This document shows, in pieces, positions 44,658 to 53,696 of a stretch of DNA of 64,000 nucleotides. Each line of letters begins with the position of its first letter. The stretch's first letter is position 1. A program made the position numbers and the translations under genes. The notes under the pieces are model-generated. The model was not told where the DNA came from and did not search any database. It saw only the letters and a program-made list of their open reading frames with translations. Source of the stretch: Ramlibacter sp. Leaf400 (GTDB taxonomy: Bacteria > Pseudomonadota > Gammaproteobacteria > Burkholderiales > Burkholderiaceae_C); assembly GCF_001424545.1 (NCBI RefSeq), contig NZ_LMQL01000003.1:1-64000 (forward strand), read 5' to 3'.

Positions 44658-45467
44658 ATGGACGCCCCCACCCCGCCCCCCGAAGGTTGCATCACCACCG
44701 AAAGCCGCGGCGAACTGCTGCTCATCGGCATCAACCGCCCCGCCAAGCGCAACGGCTTCACCCCGGCCATGTTCCGCCAGCTGGCCGAGGCCTACACCCT
44801 GCTGGACGACGATCCGCGGCTGCGGGTGGGCGTGCTGCACGCTTTAGGCGCGCATTTCACCGCCGGGCTGGACCTGCCCTCGATCGCCGAGCTCATGCGC
44901 AAGGGCGACAAGGCCTATCCGTTCGGGCTGGTCGAACCCACGGACCTGGGCACGCCCGGCTACCGCCGGCGGACCAAGCCGATGGTGGCGGCGGTCAAGG
45001 GCATCACCTTCACGCTGGGCATCGAGCTGATGCTGGCGGCCGACATCGTGGTGGCCGCCGACGACTGCCGCTTCTCGCAGCTGGAGGTGCAGCGCGGCAT
45101 CATGGCCACCGGCGGCGCCACGCTGCGCATGGCGCAGCGCGCCGGCCTGGGCAACGCGATGCTTCACCTGCTGACCGCCGACGAGTTCGGCAGCGCCGAG
45201 GCGCTGCGCCTGAACTTCGTGCAGAAGGTGGTGCCCGCCGGGCAGGAACTGGACGAGGCCGTGCGCCTCGCGCAGGCGATCGCGCGGCAGGCGCCGATGG
45301 CCGTGGTGGCGACGCGGCTGAACACGCTCAAGGCGGTGGAACAGGGGCCGCAGGCGGCCATGCAGGAGTTCATCGCCACCCAGCAGCGCCTGTCCAACAG
45401 CGAGGACGCGGCCGAAGGCGTGCGATCCTTCGTCGAGAAAAGGCCGGCCCGCTTCCAGGGACGTTGA
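44658..45467 (+). CDS. enoyl-CoA hydratase/isomerase family (crotonase) protein
   Basis: A 269-residue crotonase-fold protein. The oxyanion-hole segments are visible as ALGAHFTAGLDL and GITFTLGIELMLAADIVVAADDCRFSQLE. The position of the first catalytic glutamate in classical enoyl-CoA hydratases is not obviously occupied, so it could be an isomerase or hydrolase branch. It acts on a CoA thioester. A short-chain dehydrogenase follows after 28 bases on the same strand, compatible with a small CoA-ester degradation operon. Confidence 0.88.
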   Translation: MDAPTPPPEGCITTESRGELLLIGINRPAKRNGFTPAMFRQLAEAYTLLDDDPRLRVGVLHALGAHFTAGLDLPSIAELMRKGDKAYPFGLVEPTDLGTPGYRRRTKPMVAAVKGITFTLGIELMLAADIVVAADDCRFSQLEVQRGIMATGGATLRMAQRAGLGNAMLHLLTADEFGSAEALRLNFVQKVVPAGQELDEAVRLAQAIARQAPMAVVATRLNTLKAVEQGPQAAMQEFIATQQRLSNSEDAAEGVRSFVEKRPARFQGR

Positions 45468-45495
45468 GCCCCCAGCCACACACACAGGAGACAGC

Positions 45496-46275
45496 ATGAA
45501 GAACGACAGACCCGCCGCCCTCGTCACCGGCTCGGCCACCGGCGTGGGCGCGGCCACCGCCCTGCTGCTCGCGCAACGCGGCTGGAACGTGGTGGTGAAC
45601 TACTCGCGCAGCGAGCAGGAGGCGAAGGAAACCGCGGCGGCCTGCAGCGCCGCCGGCGCGGACGTGCTCGTGCAGCAGGCCGACGTGTCGCAGGACGCCG
45701 ACTGCCGCCGGCTGGTCGACGAGACGGTCGCCCGCTGGGGCCGCCTGGATGCACTCGTGAACAACGCCGGCACCTCGGTGTTCGGCGACGAGGCCAAGTG
45801 GGACGCGCTGGACGCGCAGGTGTTCCAGCGCATCCTGGGCGTCAACGCGGTGGGCACCTTCCAGATGGTGCGGGCGGCCGTGCCGCACCTGAGGGCCGCG
45901 CGCGGGTCCATCGTCAACGTGTCCTCGGTGGCGGGCGCGCTGGGCATAGGCTCGTCCATCCCCTACATCGCCTCCAAGGGCGCCATCAACTCGATGACGC
46001 TGCACCTGGCGCGCTCGCTGGCGCCCGAGATCCGCGTCAATGCGGTCTGCCCGGGCTACATCACCTCGCGCTGGTTCGCCCGCGGCATCGGCGAGGCCGG
46101 CGCCGAGAAGGCGCTGCAGGCCTACGAGAACACCGTGCCGCTGGGCCGCGCCAGCACGCCGGAGGACGTGGCCGAAGCCATCGTCTGGCTGGCGGCCGGC
46201 GCCCGCACCGTGACGGGCGAGCTGGTGCTGCTGGACAGCGGCACGCACCTGGGCGGCGACTGGCGGCGGCGCTGA
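45496..46275 (+). CDS. short-chain dehydrogenase/reductase
   Basis: A 259-residue classical SDR. The NAD(P)-binding glycine motif is TGSATGVGAATA, the structural motif NNAG occurs in the middle, and the catalytic residues lie in NVSSVAGALG (serine) and YIASKGA (tyrosine-x3-lysine). It would reduce or oxidise a keto/hydroxy group, for example on an acyl-CoA. An arginine at ARSEQ-like position after the second strand hints at NADPH, but this is uncertain. It follows the crotonase gene by 28 bases with GGAGA before the ATG. Confidence 0.92.
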   Translation: MKNDRPAALVTGSATGVGAATALLLAQRGWNVVVNYSRSEQEAKETAAACSAAGADVLVQQADVSQDADCRRLVDETVARWGRLDALVNNAGTSVFGDEAKWDALDAQVFQRILGVNAVGTFQMVRAAVPHLRAARGSIVNVSSVAGALGIGSSIPYIASKGAINSMTLHLARSLAPEIRVNAVCPGYITSRWFARGIGEAGAEKALQAYENTVPLGRASTPEDVAEAIVWLAAGARTVTGELVLLDSGTHLGGDWRRR

Positions 46276-46300
46276 ACTCGCGCCCCGCCAGCGGCTCCCG

Positions 46301-46981
46301 TCAGTGTCCGGGTGCGCCCGCCGTGGTTTCCTGCATCGCCGCGTGTTCCGCCAGCAGCTGGCGCACCTCGTGGTCGGTGGTCTGCGGGAAGTCGCGGTAC
46401 CAGAGGCTCACCGCGCGGAAGGGCTCGGGCGTGGCGGGACACACCACGCGGTCGGCCAGGGCCGCCAGGGTCTCGCAGCTGTCGCGCGCGCCCACCGGCA
46501 CGGCCACGCAGACGTGGCGCGGCTGGTGCCGCCGCAGCGCCTGCACCGCCGCTTCCATGGTGGCGCCGGTTGCCAGGCCGTCGTCCACCACGACCACCGT
46601 GCGGCCGCGCAGCACCGGCGGCTGGCGCCGTCCGCGGTAGAGCGTCTCGCGCCGCTGCAGCTCGGCCTGTTCCTCGGCGGCGATGCGTTCGATCGCCTCG
46701 ATGGAAGGTTCCATGCCCGGCATCAGCTTCATCACCCGCACCCCGCCCGAGGCGATGGCGCCCATCGCGTATTCCGGATGGCCCGGGTAGCCGAGCTTGC
46801 GGACGATGAAGACGTCCAGCGGCGCGCCCAGGGCCAGCGCCACCTCGTGCGCCACGGGCACGCCGCCGCGCGGCAGGCCCAACACCAGCAGGTCGGGCGC
46901 GCCGCGCAGGTCCGAAAGGTGCGTGGCCAGCACGCGGCCGGCCTGCAGCCGGTCCGGGTACGGCAAGCGGGACTCGTTCAT
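46301..46981 (-). CDS. phosphoribosyltransferase-family protein
   Basis: A 226-residue type I PRTase-fold protein. The PRPP-binding loop is VVVVDDGLATGATMEAAV. The N-terminal GLPRGGVPVAHEVA segment is typical of the group often found fused or paired with an alpha/beta hydrolase. The start codon overlaps the stop of the upstream hydrolase gene (ATGA at 46978-46981), so the two are translationally coupled. The reaction is unknown; it is not one of the classical purine or pyrimidine salvage enzymes by motif. Confidence 0.85.
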   Translation of the reverse strand: MNESRLPYPDRLQAGRVLATHLSDLRGAPDLLVLGLPRGGVPVAHEVALALGAPLDVFIVRKLGYPGHPEYAMGAIASGGVRVMKLMPGMEPSIEAIERIAAEEQAELQRRETLYRGRRQPPVLRGRTVVVVDDGLATGATMEAAVQALRRHQPRHVCVAVPVGARDSCETLAALADRVVCPATPEPFRAVSLWYRDFPQTTDHEVRQLLAEHAAMQETTAGAPGH

Positions 46982-47658
46982 GCGTGCTGCTCCGCCCAAG
47001 CCAGGTGCCGGCTGAACCAGGCCGCCGCATGGTCGGCCGCGATCTCCAGCGTGCCCGGCTCCTCGAACAGGTGGCCGGCGTGCGGCACCAGGGCCAGGCT
47101 GCGGTGGCAGCGCATTCGCTCCAGCGCGGCCGAGTTCAGCTCCATCACCTCGGGGTCGGCCTCGCCCACGATCAGCAGCGTGGGCGCGGTCACCGCTTCC
47201 AGCGCGGCCGCGCCGGCCAGGTCGGGCCGGCCGCCGCGCGACACCACCGCGCCGATGCGGTCGCCCAGCCGGGCCGCCGCCACCAGCGCCGCCGCGCTGC
47301 CGGTGCTGGCGCCGAAGTAGCCCAGCACGGGCGCGGGCGCCTCCAGCGAATGGAGCGCCCAGTCGGTGGCCTCCTGCAGTCGCCGGGTGAGCAGGGCGAT
47401 GTCGAAGCGGTGCTGGCGCGTGTGCAGGTCGATGTCCTGCTCGCTGGCGGTGAGCAGGTCGAACAGCAGCGTGCCGACGCCGCTCTCGTGCAGCCGGGCC
47501 GCCACGCGGCGGTTGCGTGCGCTGTGGCGGCCGCTGCCGCTGCCATGGGCGAACAGCACCAGCGCGCTGCTGCCCGGCGGCCGCACCAGGTCGCCCAGCA
47601 GGTGGTCGTCGCCAGTGGGGATGCGCACCTCGCGCGGGGGAAGGGATGGGGTGGGCAC
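46978..47658 (-). CDS. alpha/beta hydrolase (dienelactone hydrolase-like)
   Basis: A 226-residue alpha/beta hydrolase. The strand-loop VLFAHGSGSGRHS provides the oxyanion-hole region, the nucleophile elbow is GYFGASTGSAAAL (serine in GAST), the acid lies near LIVGEADPEV, and the histidine in VPHAGHLFEEP. The start is a GTG at 47658 with GGAGAG eight bases upstream. It forms a two-gene operon with the PRTase-like gene. In other bacteria these two domains occur as one fused protein, which supports a joint function, but the substrate is unknown. Confidence 0.85.
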   Translation of the reverse strand: MPTPSLPPREVRIPTGDDHLLGDLVRPPGSSALVLFAHGSGSGRHSARNRRVAARLHESGVGTLLFDLLTASEQDIDLHTRQHRFDIALLTRRLQEATDWALHSLEAPAPVLGYFGASTGSAAALVAAARLGDRIGAVVSRGGRPDLAGAAALEAVTAPTLLIVGEADPEVMELNSAALERMRCHRSLALVPHAGHLFEEPGTLEIAADHAAAWFSRHLAWAEQHA

Positions 47659-47825
47659 GAGCTCTCTCCTCTCGCCGTCTTGCGGCGCGGCGGCTCACGG
47701 GCCCGCATCGCGGCCGACAGCGAGCGCAGTCTGGGCAATGCACGGCGACCCTGCCGTCGGTGGTGCGCCGCACCGGGCGTAGGAGGCCTCGCGCTCAGGT
47801 TGGGGCGCGGCCCCTCGGGGCGGCG

Positions 47826-48818
47826 CTACACCGACTCGGCGTCGGTCACACGCCCGCGAGAGGCGGTTTCGGCCAATGCATCTTCCGCGCCCACCAGCTC
47901 GCCCAGCACCTTCCAGCGGACTTGCGCCTGCGGATCGTCCGGGAACTTGCGGGCGAAGAAGGCGGGGCTCACGCGCAGCTCGTCCAGGTCCTCGTCGCGC
48001 AGCTTGTGCGGATGCGCCTGGTCGAAGCGGCTGATGTAGTGGTTGAGCGGCCCGCGCGACCCCGCCAGCCGCATCAGCAGCGTGGGGACCAGGAACTCCT
48101 CGGCGATGCGCAGACGGCTGAACCAGGTGCGCAGCTCCGGCTGCCGGAACGCCTCGACCATGCCGCGCACCACGTGCGGACGGGCCCCGAACCACACCGA
48201 GCCGTAGTACGGCCGCAAGCCCGGCCCGAAAGGGTGCGGCCCCAGTGCCCGGTGCGCCGCCGCGCGCACGGTCCAGCGCGCCAGCCGGGCCTTCCAGCCC
48301 ACGCCACCACCGCTGTGGATCCACACGCCCGATTCGTCGCGCCGTCCGCGCCGGCGGGCGAAGTACTCGGCGGTCAGCCGCCGCAGCACGCGGTGGCGGA
48401 AGGTGTCCGCCGGCGTGAAGGCGCGGTAGCCCACGCTCATCAGGCAGTCCTGGTCGTCCATCAGGTCGATGGCGCCGAAGTGCGCATCCACCGGCTGCGC
48501 CACGTGCGCCTCGAAGTGCGACAGCGGCTTGATCGGCAGGCAGGTCGGGCTGAGCAGCTGCAGGTAGTCGAAGTCGTGGTGCCGCACCGCATGGTCCAGC
48601 GCGTGGAAGATGCCTTCCACGAAGCCGAAGGTGCCCCAGCCGGTGCGCACCGGCTCCGGCACGAAGGCCACGTTCTGCGCCTCCACGCGGAAGTCGGGCG
48701 ACTGCGAGAAGTCGTGGTGCAGCAGCACGGTGTGCGGCGCCAGCGACAGGGCCAGCTGCTCCACCGTGCCGGGAGCAGCCACCGCGGACATCACGACGAA
48801 GAGGATCCGCGGTCGCAT
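47826..48818 (-). CDS. Core-2/I-branching (GT14-like) glycosyltransferase
   Basis: A 330-residue protein matching the beta-1,6-N-acetylglucosaminyltransferase-like family. The central LLSPTCLPIKPL motif and the later acceptor-side segment with KARLARWTVRAAAHRAL are typical. It has no transmembrane segment and would act at the cytoplasmic face. It is the last gene of a five-gene minus-strand operon and starts eight bases after the epimerase stop. The donor could be the sugar nucleotide made by the other genes. I cannot determine the acceptor. Confidence 0.78.
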   Translation of the reverse strand: MRPRILFVVMSAVAAPGTVEQLALSLAPHTVLLHHDFSQSPDFRVEAQNVAFVPEPVRTGWGTFGFVEGIFHALDHAVRHHDFDYLQLLSPTCLPIKPLSHFEAHVAQPVDAHFGAIDLMDDQDCLMSVGYRAFTPADTFRHRVLRRLTAEYFARRRGRRDESGVWIHSGGGVGWKARLARWTVRAAAHRALGPHPFGPGLRPYYGSVWFGARPHVVRGMVEAFRQPELRTWFSRLRIAEEFLVPTLLMRLAGSRGPLNHYISRFDQAHPHKLRDEDLDELRVSPAFFARKFPDDPQAQVRWKVLGELVGAEDALAETASRGRVTDAESV

Positions 48819-48826
48819 GCTCCGGT

Positions 48827-49864
48827 TCAGCAGGTCCAGAACAGCTTGGGGTCGAGCTGCCCCGTGCTGGTCAGGTATTTCAACTGTTTCAGGCGGGTGA
48901 ACGGGCGGGCGTTGAACAGCTCCGCGTCCATGCCGATGCGGTCGAACACCTTGCGCAGCTGCGCGGCGCCCTTGCGCGCGTCCCAGCTGCAGCGGAAACC
49001 CGGCAGCTGGTTGTGGATCTTGGCGAAGCTCACCCGGTAGCTGCGGTTGTCGCCGCCGGCCGGGCCGAACGAGACCTCGCAACCCGGATAGGCGGCCGCC
49101 ACGATCTGCGCGATCTCGCGCACCTGGTAGTTGTCCTCGTCGTGGCCGACGTTGAACACCTCGTTGTGCACGGCGTCGCGCGGCGCCTCCAGCGTGCAGG
49201 CGATCGCCTCGCAGATGTCCAGCACGTGGACCAGCGGCCGCCACGGCGTGCCGTCGCTGGTCATGACGATCTTGCCGGTGGTGGCCGCGATGCCGCACAG
49301 GTTGTTGAGCACGATGTCGAAGCGCATGCGCGGCGAGGCGCCATAGGCGGTGGCGTTGCGCAGGTAGGTCGGCGAGAAGTTCGCGTTGGCCAGCTGGGTG
49401 ACGTCGCGCTCCACCAGCGTCTTGCACACCGCGTAGGCGGTCTGCGGGTTGGTGGGCGAGCGCTCGGTCATCGGCTCGGCGCCCTCGGCCACGCCGTAGA
49501 CGCTGCACGAGGACGTGTAGACGAAGCGCTTGACGCCCGCGTCCCGCGCCAGCGTGGCCAGGCGGACCGAGGCCGCGTGGTTGATCTGGTGGGTGAGCTC
49601 GGGATCGTTCGCGCCGAGCGGGTCGTTCGACAGTTCGGCCAGGTGGACCACGGCGTCCACGCCCTGCAGGTCCTCGGCCTCGATGCGGCGGATGTCGCGG
49701 TTGACGGTGCGCGGAAAGCCCGGCACCAGTTCGCGGTCGCTGAACAGCCAGCCATCGCGGTAGTAACCGGTGTCGAAGCCGACCAGTTCATGGCCGCGCG
49801 CCTGCAGGTAAGGGGCCAGCAGGCACCCGATGTAACCCTCCACGCCCGTGACGAGCAATTTCAT
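48827..49864 (-). CDS. NAD-dependent epimerase/dehydratase (extended SDR)
   Basis: A 345-residue extended SDR acting on a nucleotide sugar. The NAD-binding motif is VTGVEGYIG, followed by HLAELSNDP, the serine in YTSSCSVYG and the YAVCK motif with tyrosine and lysine. Reactions in this family include 4-epimerisation, 4,6-dehydration and reduction; the sequence alone does not decide. Its start overlaps the stop of the oxidoreductase gene by four bases. It is fourth in the operon. No separate CDP-glucose 4,6-dehydratase (RfbG) is present, so this protein may take that role or act later. Confidence 0.85.
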   Translation of the reverse strand: MKLLVTGVEGYIGCLLAPYLQARGHELVGFDTGYYRDGWLFSDRELVPGFPRTVNRDIRRIEAEDLQGVDAVVHLAELSNDPLGANDPELTHQINHAASVRLATLARDAGVKRFVYTSSCSVYGVAEGAEPMTERSPTNPQTAYAVCKTLVERDVTQLANANFSPTYLRNATAYGASPRMRFDIVLNNLCGIAATTGKIVMTSDGTPWRPLVHVLDICEAIACTLEAPRDAVHNEVFNVGHDEDNYQVREIAQIVAAAYPGCEVSFGPAGGDNRSYRVSFAKIHNQLPGFRCSWDARKGAAQLRKVFDRIGMDAELFNARPFTRLKQLKYLTSTGQLDPKLFWTC

Positions 49865-51219
49865 GCGATCTCCCTGTGCGGTTGCTGTAGGTCTTGGTGT
49901 TGATCGGCCCTGGAGGTGGCCTTCGCGCCGCCGAAATGTTCGAGCTGCTCGCGCCAGAGGCGGTCGCACAGGCGTCCGGGCGGCAGTTCGACGTCGGCGA
50001 AGGTGAGCACGGCGTCCTTGGCCACGTCGCGCCGCAGCCGGCAGCCCTCGGCCAGGCCGATGGGCAGCAGGTCCTCGGCGCGCGCGGTGGCCGAGTTCTC
50101 GGCCAGCCCGTACGTCATGTAGCAGCCCAGGCCATCGAGGGTGTCGCCGGCGCGCAGGCCCTTCTTCGCCGCGGCCACCACCTCGACCAGCGGCCCGGCC
50201 AGCGGCGCCAGCGCGGCGTCGCCGAACAGGACGGCCCGCGCCACGGTGTTGGGCACCTCGAAGTGGCACAGGTGGTAGGGCGTGTAGAAGCAGTACAGCG
50301 GGCCGGCGCCCAGCTTGTAGAGGTTGAGGTAGTGGCGCTGCTGCGGGTGGTCGTGCGTGCCCAGCACGTAGACACCGGGCCCGGGCATGGCGCCCACCAC
50401 GTAGTCGACGATGCCGGGGCCCTCCAGCAGCGCCTCCAGCGGGTACAGGTCGGCGACCTGCTGGATCGGCGTGCCGGCCGGCACGGTGGGCCCGAACATC
50501 CCGCGCTTGCCGACGCCCATGCCGGTGCCGTTGGCCACGATGGCGTTCTCGAACGAGATCTTGGTGCCGTCGGCGAACGAGGTCACCATCGCCGGGTTCT
50601 GGCCCCACTGCTTCGCGAACCCTTCCTGCGTGGTCGGGTTGCGGTAGGGGTCGTGCAGGCCCTTGATGTTGCCGCACAGCACGGGCTTGACGCCGATGCC
50701 GCGCACGAAGCGGAACAGGTTCATCATCACGCCGGGCTGGTCGCCGTCGGCGCTGGTCAGCACCACGCCGGCGCGGTCGGCGTAGGTCTTGAGGATGGGG
50801 CCGACGGTGCCGTCGACCTCGGCGTTCATCAGCACCACGTGCTTGCGGTGCTCGATGGCCTCCAGCGCAACGCGGGCCGCCTGTTCGATGGTGCCGGTGA
50901 CCTCCACGATGGCGTCGATGCCGTCGGCGCGGCACAGCAGCAGCGGGTCGTCGGTGACGGCGGGCACGCCGGCCTCGATGGCCTGCTCCAGCTGGGCCAC
51001 GGTCTCGACCGTGCGCATCTCCGTCATCCCGGCCTCGCGGTACGCCCGGCGGGCGGTCTCCAGGGTGCGGTTGGCGATGGCGGCCACCTGCATGCCGGGC
51101 ACCGACAGTGCGATCTGCAGCGCGACGCCGCGCGCCATGAAGCCGGCGCCCACGAGGCCGATGCGCACCGGGCGCCCTTCGGCGGCGCGGCGCTGCAAGG
51201 CGGTGTCGACGAGGATCAT
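49861..51219 (-). CDS. NAD(P)-binding oxidoreductase with SAF-like domain
   Basis: A 452-residue oxidoreductase. The N-terminal Rossmann fold (RIGLVGAGFMARGVALQI) resembles homoserine-dehydrogenase-like or Gfo/Idh-like enzymes; a central domain carries VTGTIEQAA and NAEVDGTVGPIL; the C-terminal part (about 330-430, AAKKGLRAGDTLDGLGCYMT) looks like an SAF domain. Proteins of this architecture often lie in sugar-nucleotide clusters beside RfbC and RfbF, as here. It is coupled by four-base overlaps to both neighbours (51216-51219 and 49861-49864). Its exact substrate is unknown. Confidence 0.8.
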   Translation of the reverse strand: MILVDTALQRRAAEGRPVRIGLVGAGFMARGVALQIALSVPGMQVAAIANRTLETARRAYREAGMTEMRTVETVAQLEQAIEAGVPAVTDDPLLLCRADGIDAIVEVTGTIEQAARVALEAIEHRKHVVLMNAEVDGTVGPILKTYADRAGVVLTSADGDQPGVMMNLFRFVRGIGVKPVLCGNIKGLHDPYRNPTTQEGFAKQWGQNPAMVTSFADGTKISFENAIVANGTGMGVGKRGMFGPTVPAGTPIQQVADLYPLEALLEGPGIVDYVVGAMPGPGVYVLGTHDHPQQRHYLNLYKLGAGPLYCFYTPYHLCHFEVPNTVARAVLFGDAALAPLAGPLVEVVAAAKKGLRAGDTLDGLGCYMTYGLAENSATARAEDLLPIGLAEGCRLRRDVAKDAVLTFADVELPPGRLCDRLWREQLEHFGGAKATSRADQHQDLQQPHREIA

Positions 51220-51755
51220 TGGGGCTCCTTGGTGTGCGCGGGCCAGTTGCGGTCCTTGTCGGACATGTCGAGCACGGGCACGGGCCAGTCGATGCCGAAG
51301 GCGGGGTCGTCCCAGCGGGCGCCGCCCTCCGCCGCCGGCGTGTAGAACTCGGAGACCTGGTAGGTCACGGCGGCGTCGTCGGTGAGCGTGACGAACCCGT
51401 GGGCAAAGCCCTTGGGCACCAGCAGCATGCGGCCGTTGTCGGCCGACAGCTCGACGCCGATCCAGCGGCAGTAGGTGGGCGACTGCGGCCGCAGGTCGAC
51501 GATGGCGTCCCAGATGGCGCCGCGCACGCAGCGCACCAGCTTGTCCTCGCCGTGCGGCGCGTGCTGGTAGTGCATGCCGCGCAGCGTGCCCTTCTTGCGG
51601 GTGAGGGACATGTTGGTCTGCACCATGTGGGTGGGCAGGCCGTGGGCCTCGAACTCGCGGGCGCAGTAGGTGCGGGCGAACCAGCCGCGGGCGTCCTGGC
51701 GGGGCTCGGGCTCGACGACGAAGGCGCCGGCCAGCTCGGTCGGGGTGAAGATCAT
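51216..51755 (-). CDS. rfbC: dTDP-4-dehydrorhamnose 3,5-epimerase family protein
   Basis: A 179-residue cupin-fold epimerase. The catalytic histidine region is LRGMHYQHAPHGEDKLVRC and the tyrosine is in YQVSEFYTP. RfbC proper epimerises C3 and C5 of a dTDP-4-keto-6-deoxy sugar, but next to a CDP-glucose synthase this copy may use a CDP-linked sugar. It lies 10 bases after the RfbF gene and overlaps the oxidoreductase gene by four bases. The other dTDP-rhamnose genes (rfbA, rfbB, rfbD) are absent here, so the alternative substrate is plausible. Confidence 0.88.
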   Translation of the reverse strand: MIFTPTELAGAFVVEPEPRQDARGWFARTYCAREFEAHGLPTHMVQTNMSLTRKKGTLRGMHYQHAPHGEDKLVRCVRGAIWDAIVDLRPQSPTYCRWIGVELSADNGRMLLVPKGFAHGFVTLTDDAAVTYQVSEFYTPAAEGGARWDDPAFGIDWPVPVLDMSDKDRNWPAHTKEPQ

Positions 51756-51765
51756 CGGCGCGCTC

Positions 51766-52539
51766 CTACCAGGCTTTCCAGGGGGCCTTGCCCGACGCCC
51801 ACAGGGCTTCGAGCGTCTGCTTGTCGCGCAGCGTGTCCATCGGTTGCCAGAAGCCCTCGTGGCGGAAAGCGGACAGCTGGCCGTCGGCGGCCAGCTTCTC
51901 CATCGGCTCGCGCTCCCACACGGTCTGGTCGCTGTCGATCAGGTCGATCACCTTGCGGTCCAGCACGAAGAAGCCGCCGTTGATCCAGGCGCCGTCGCCG
52001 CCGGGCTTTTCCTTGAAGCTGGGCACCAGGTGGTCGTCGTGGTGCAGCGTGAAGGCGCCGAAGCGCCCCGGCGGCTGCACGGCCGTCACCGTGGCGAGCT
52101 TGCCCTGGGCCTGGTGGAAAGCGATGGAGGCCGCGATGTCCACGTTGCCCACGCCGTCGCCGTAGGTGCAGCAGAACGGGCCTTCGTTCAGGTAGCGCGC
52201 CGCCTGGCGCAGGCGCCCGCCGGTCATGGTCTCCAGGCCGGTGTCCACCAGCGTCACGCGCCAGGGCTCGGTGGCCGTGCGAAGCAGCGTGGTGGTGTTC
52301 TCGCGCATGTCGAACCGCACATCGGCGCCGTCCAGCGCGTAGTCGCGGAAGAACTGCTTGATGACGTGGCCCTTGTAGCCGCAGCAGATCACGAAGTCGT
52401 TCAGGCCGTGGGCCAGGTAGATCTTCATGATGTGCCACAGGATCGGCCGCCCGCCGATCTCCACCATCGGCTTGGGCCGCACCGCGCTTTCTTCGCTGAT
52501 GCGCGTGCCGTAGCCACCCGCCAGGATCACGACTTGCAT
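51766..52539 (-). CDS. rfbF: glucose-1-phosphate cytidylyltransferase
   Basis: A 257-residue nucleotidyltransferase that makes CDP-glucose from CTP and glucose-1-phosphate. Its N-terminal signature [16 protein letters not shown] and [16 protein letters not shown], and the later [11 protein letters not shown] and GWINGGFFV-like segment (here [12 protein letters not shown]), match RfbF. It is the first gene of a five-gene operon for a sugar nucleotide and its transfer. GGGAGG lies seven bases before the ATG at 52539. It diverges from an EamA-type transporter; a palindromic operator-like site lies between them. Confidence 0.92.
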   Translation of the reverse strand: MQVVILAGGYGTRISEESAVRPKPMVEIGGRPILWHIMKIYLAHGLNDFVICCGYKGHVIKQFFRDYALDGADVRFDMRENTTTLLRTATEPWRVTLVDTGLETMTGGRLRQAARYLNEGPFCCTYGDGVGNVDIAASIAFHQAQGKLATVTAVQPPGRFGAFTLHHDDHLVPSFKEKPGGDGAWINGGFFVLDRKVIDLIDSDQTVWEREPMEKLAADGQLSAFRHEGFWQPMDTLRDKQTLEALWASGKAPWKAW

Positions 52540-52629
52540 AGGGCCCTCCCAGGCTCTGTTCGCATAACCTTCTCCCATCGCCGCGCTGTCGGCGAATTCG
52601 TTGCATTACGAGGCCCGGACGGCTGAGGC

Positions 52630-52642
52630 GTTGTCAGACAAC
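52630..52642. promoter_or_regulatory. 13-base perfect palindrome, possible operator
   Basis: GTTGTC-A-GACAAC in the intergenic region between rfbF (minus) and the EamA gene (plus). The core TTGTCAGACAA resembles the TNGTNNNACNA type of site used by GntR/FadR-like repressors. No such regulator is encoded nearby, so the assignment is speculative. Confidence 0.35.
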
Positions 52643-52737
52643 TCCCATGCCGGATGTCATCTGACCAATGTCAGCAGTCGCAACGGCTCAGCTTGCGCAT
52701 CGCCCGGACCCGAGGCACGACAATGGCGCCAAGCCCC

Positions 52738-53619
52738 ATGCAATCGCGCCACTTCGCCCAGCTCCTCCTGCTGTCCGCCGTCTGGGGCGGCTCCTTCCCA
52801 TTGATCCGCATCGCCGCCCCGGCTTTCGGGCCGCTTCCGATGGCCTGCCTGCGCTGCGCGCTGGCGGCCGGCGTGCTCACACTACTGATGCGCGTGCTGC
52901 GGCAGCAATGGCCCGAAAGAGTGCACTGGTCCAGCCTCACCCTGCTGGGCCTGCTGACCGTCGTCGCGCCCTTCGTGCTGTTCAACTGGGCCGGACTGGT
53001 GCTGCCGGCCGGCTATTCGGCCGTGCTCAACGCGACCGCGCCGCTCTTCGGCGTGGTGGCGGGCGCGGCCTTCGGCGAGGAGCGGCTGACGATGCGCAAG
53101 CTCGCCGGCTGCGCGGCCGGGCTGCTGGGCGTGGCGCTGCTGGTGCGGCTGGGCCCGGTGCGGCCCGATGGCCAGGTGCTGCTGGCCGTGGCGGCGTGCG
53201 TGGCGGCGTCGGCCAGCTACGGCTTCGGAGCCATCCTCATGAAGCGCGCCACGCTCGCCCACCAGCCGCTGCCCGCGTCGGCGGCGGTGCACGTGGCGGC
53301 CGCCGCGGTGCTGCTGCTGCCGGCCGCGTCGGCGGCGCCGCAGGTGCAGCTGGTGCCGCAGGCGATCGTGGCGCTGGCCGTGCTGGGCACCTTCACCTCG
53401 GGCTTCATGTACTGGATCAGCATGCGGCTGATGCGCGAGATCCCGGCCAGCGCGGCCACGTCGTCCGCCTTCCTGATCCCGATGTTCGGCGTGGCCTGGG
53501 GCGGCCTGTTCCTGGCCGAGCCCTTCACCGCCGGCATGGTGCCCGGCGTGCTGCTGGTGCTGGTGGCCTGCGCGCTGGTGACGGGATTCAACCCGCTGGC
53601 CTGGCGGCGCGGCCGCTGA
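52738..53619 (+). CDS. EamA/DMT-family transporter
   Basis: A 293-residue inner-membrane protein with ten predicted helices, two repeats of the EamA fold. The opening LLLSAVWGGSFPLIRIAAP and the PLFGVVAGAAFGEERLT end of the first repeat are typical. It may export amino acids, nucleosides or other metabolites. The ATG at 52738 starts just before helix 1; an earlier ATG at 52723 is embedded in a GACAAT hexamer (52719-52724) that looks like its -10, so I prefer the later one. No neighbouring gene points to a substrate. Confidence 0.88.
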   Translation: MQSRHFAQLLLLSAVWGGSFPLIRIAAPAFGPLPMACLRCALAAGVLTLLMRVLRQQWPERVHWSSLTLLGLLTVVAPFVLFNWAGLVLPAGYSAVLNATAPLFGVVAGAAFGEERLTMRKLAGCAAGLLGVALLVRLGPVRPDGQVLLAVAACVAASASYGFGAILMKRATLAHQPLPASAAVHVAAAAVLLLPAASAAPQVQLVPQAIVALAVLGTFTSGFMYWISMRLMREIPASAATSSAFLIPMFGVAWGGLFLAEPFTAGMVPGVLLVLVACALVTGFNPLAWRRGR

Positions 53620-53684
53620 AGCGGACCCCCGGAACTTTCCCTCCCGAAGAGCCGCCCGGCCCGCGTGAGCCCTTCCACGCTTCC

Positions 53685-53690
53685 TAGAAT
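53685..53690 (+). promoter_or_regulatory. -10 hexamer TAGAAT of a probably leaderless gene
   Basis: TAGAAT lies exactly six bases before the ATG at 53697. With normal -10 to start-site spacing, the transcript begins at the ATG itself, and no ribosome-binding sequence is present between them. Confidence 0.5.
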
Positions 53691-53696
53691 CGCCGG

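Noticed and set aside
47826-52539. Sugar cassette as a recently acquired island
   Set aside because: Base composition and codon choice look like the neighbours, with no integrase, tRNA or flanking repeats.
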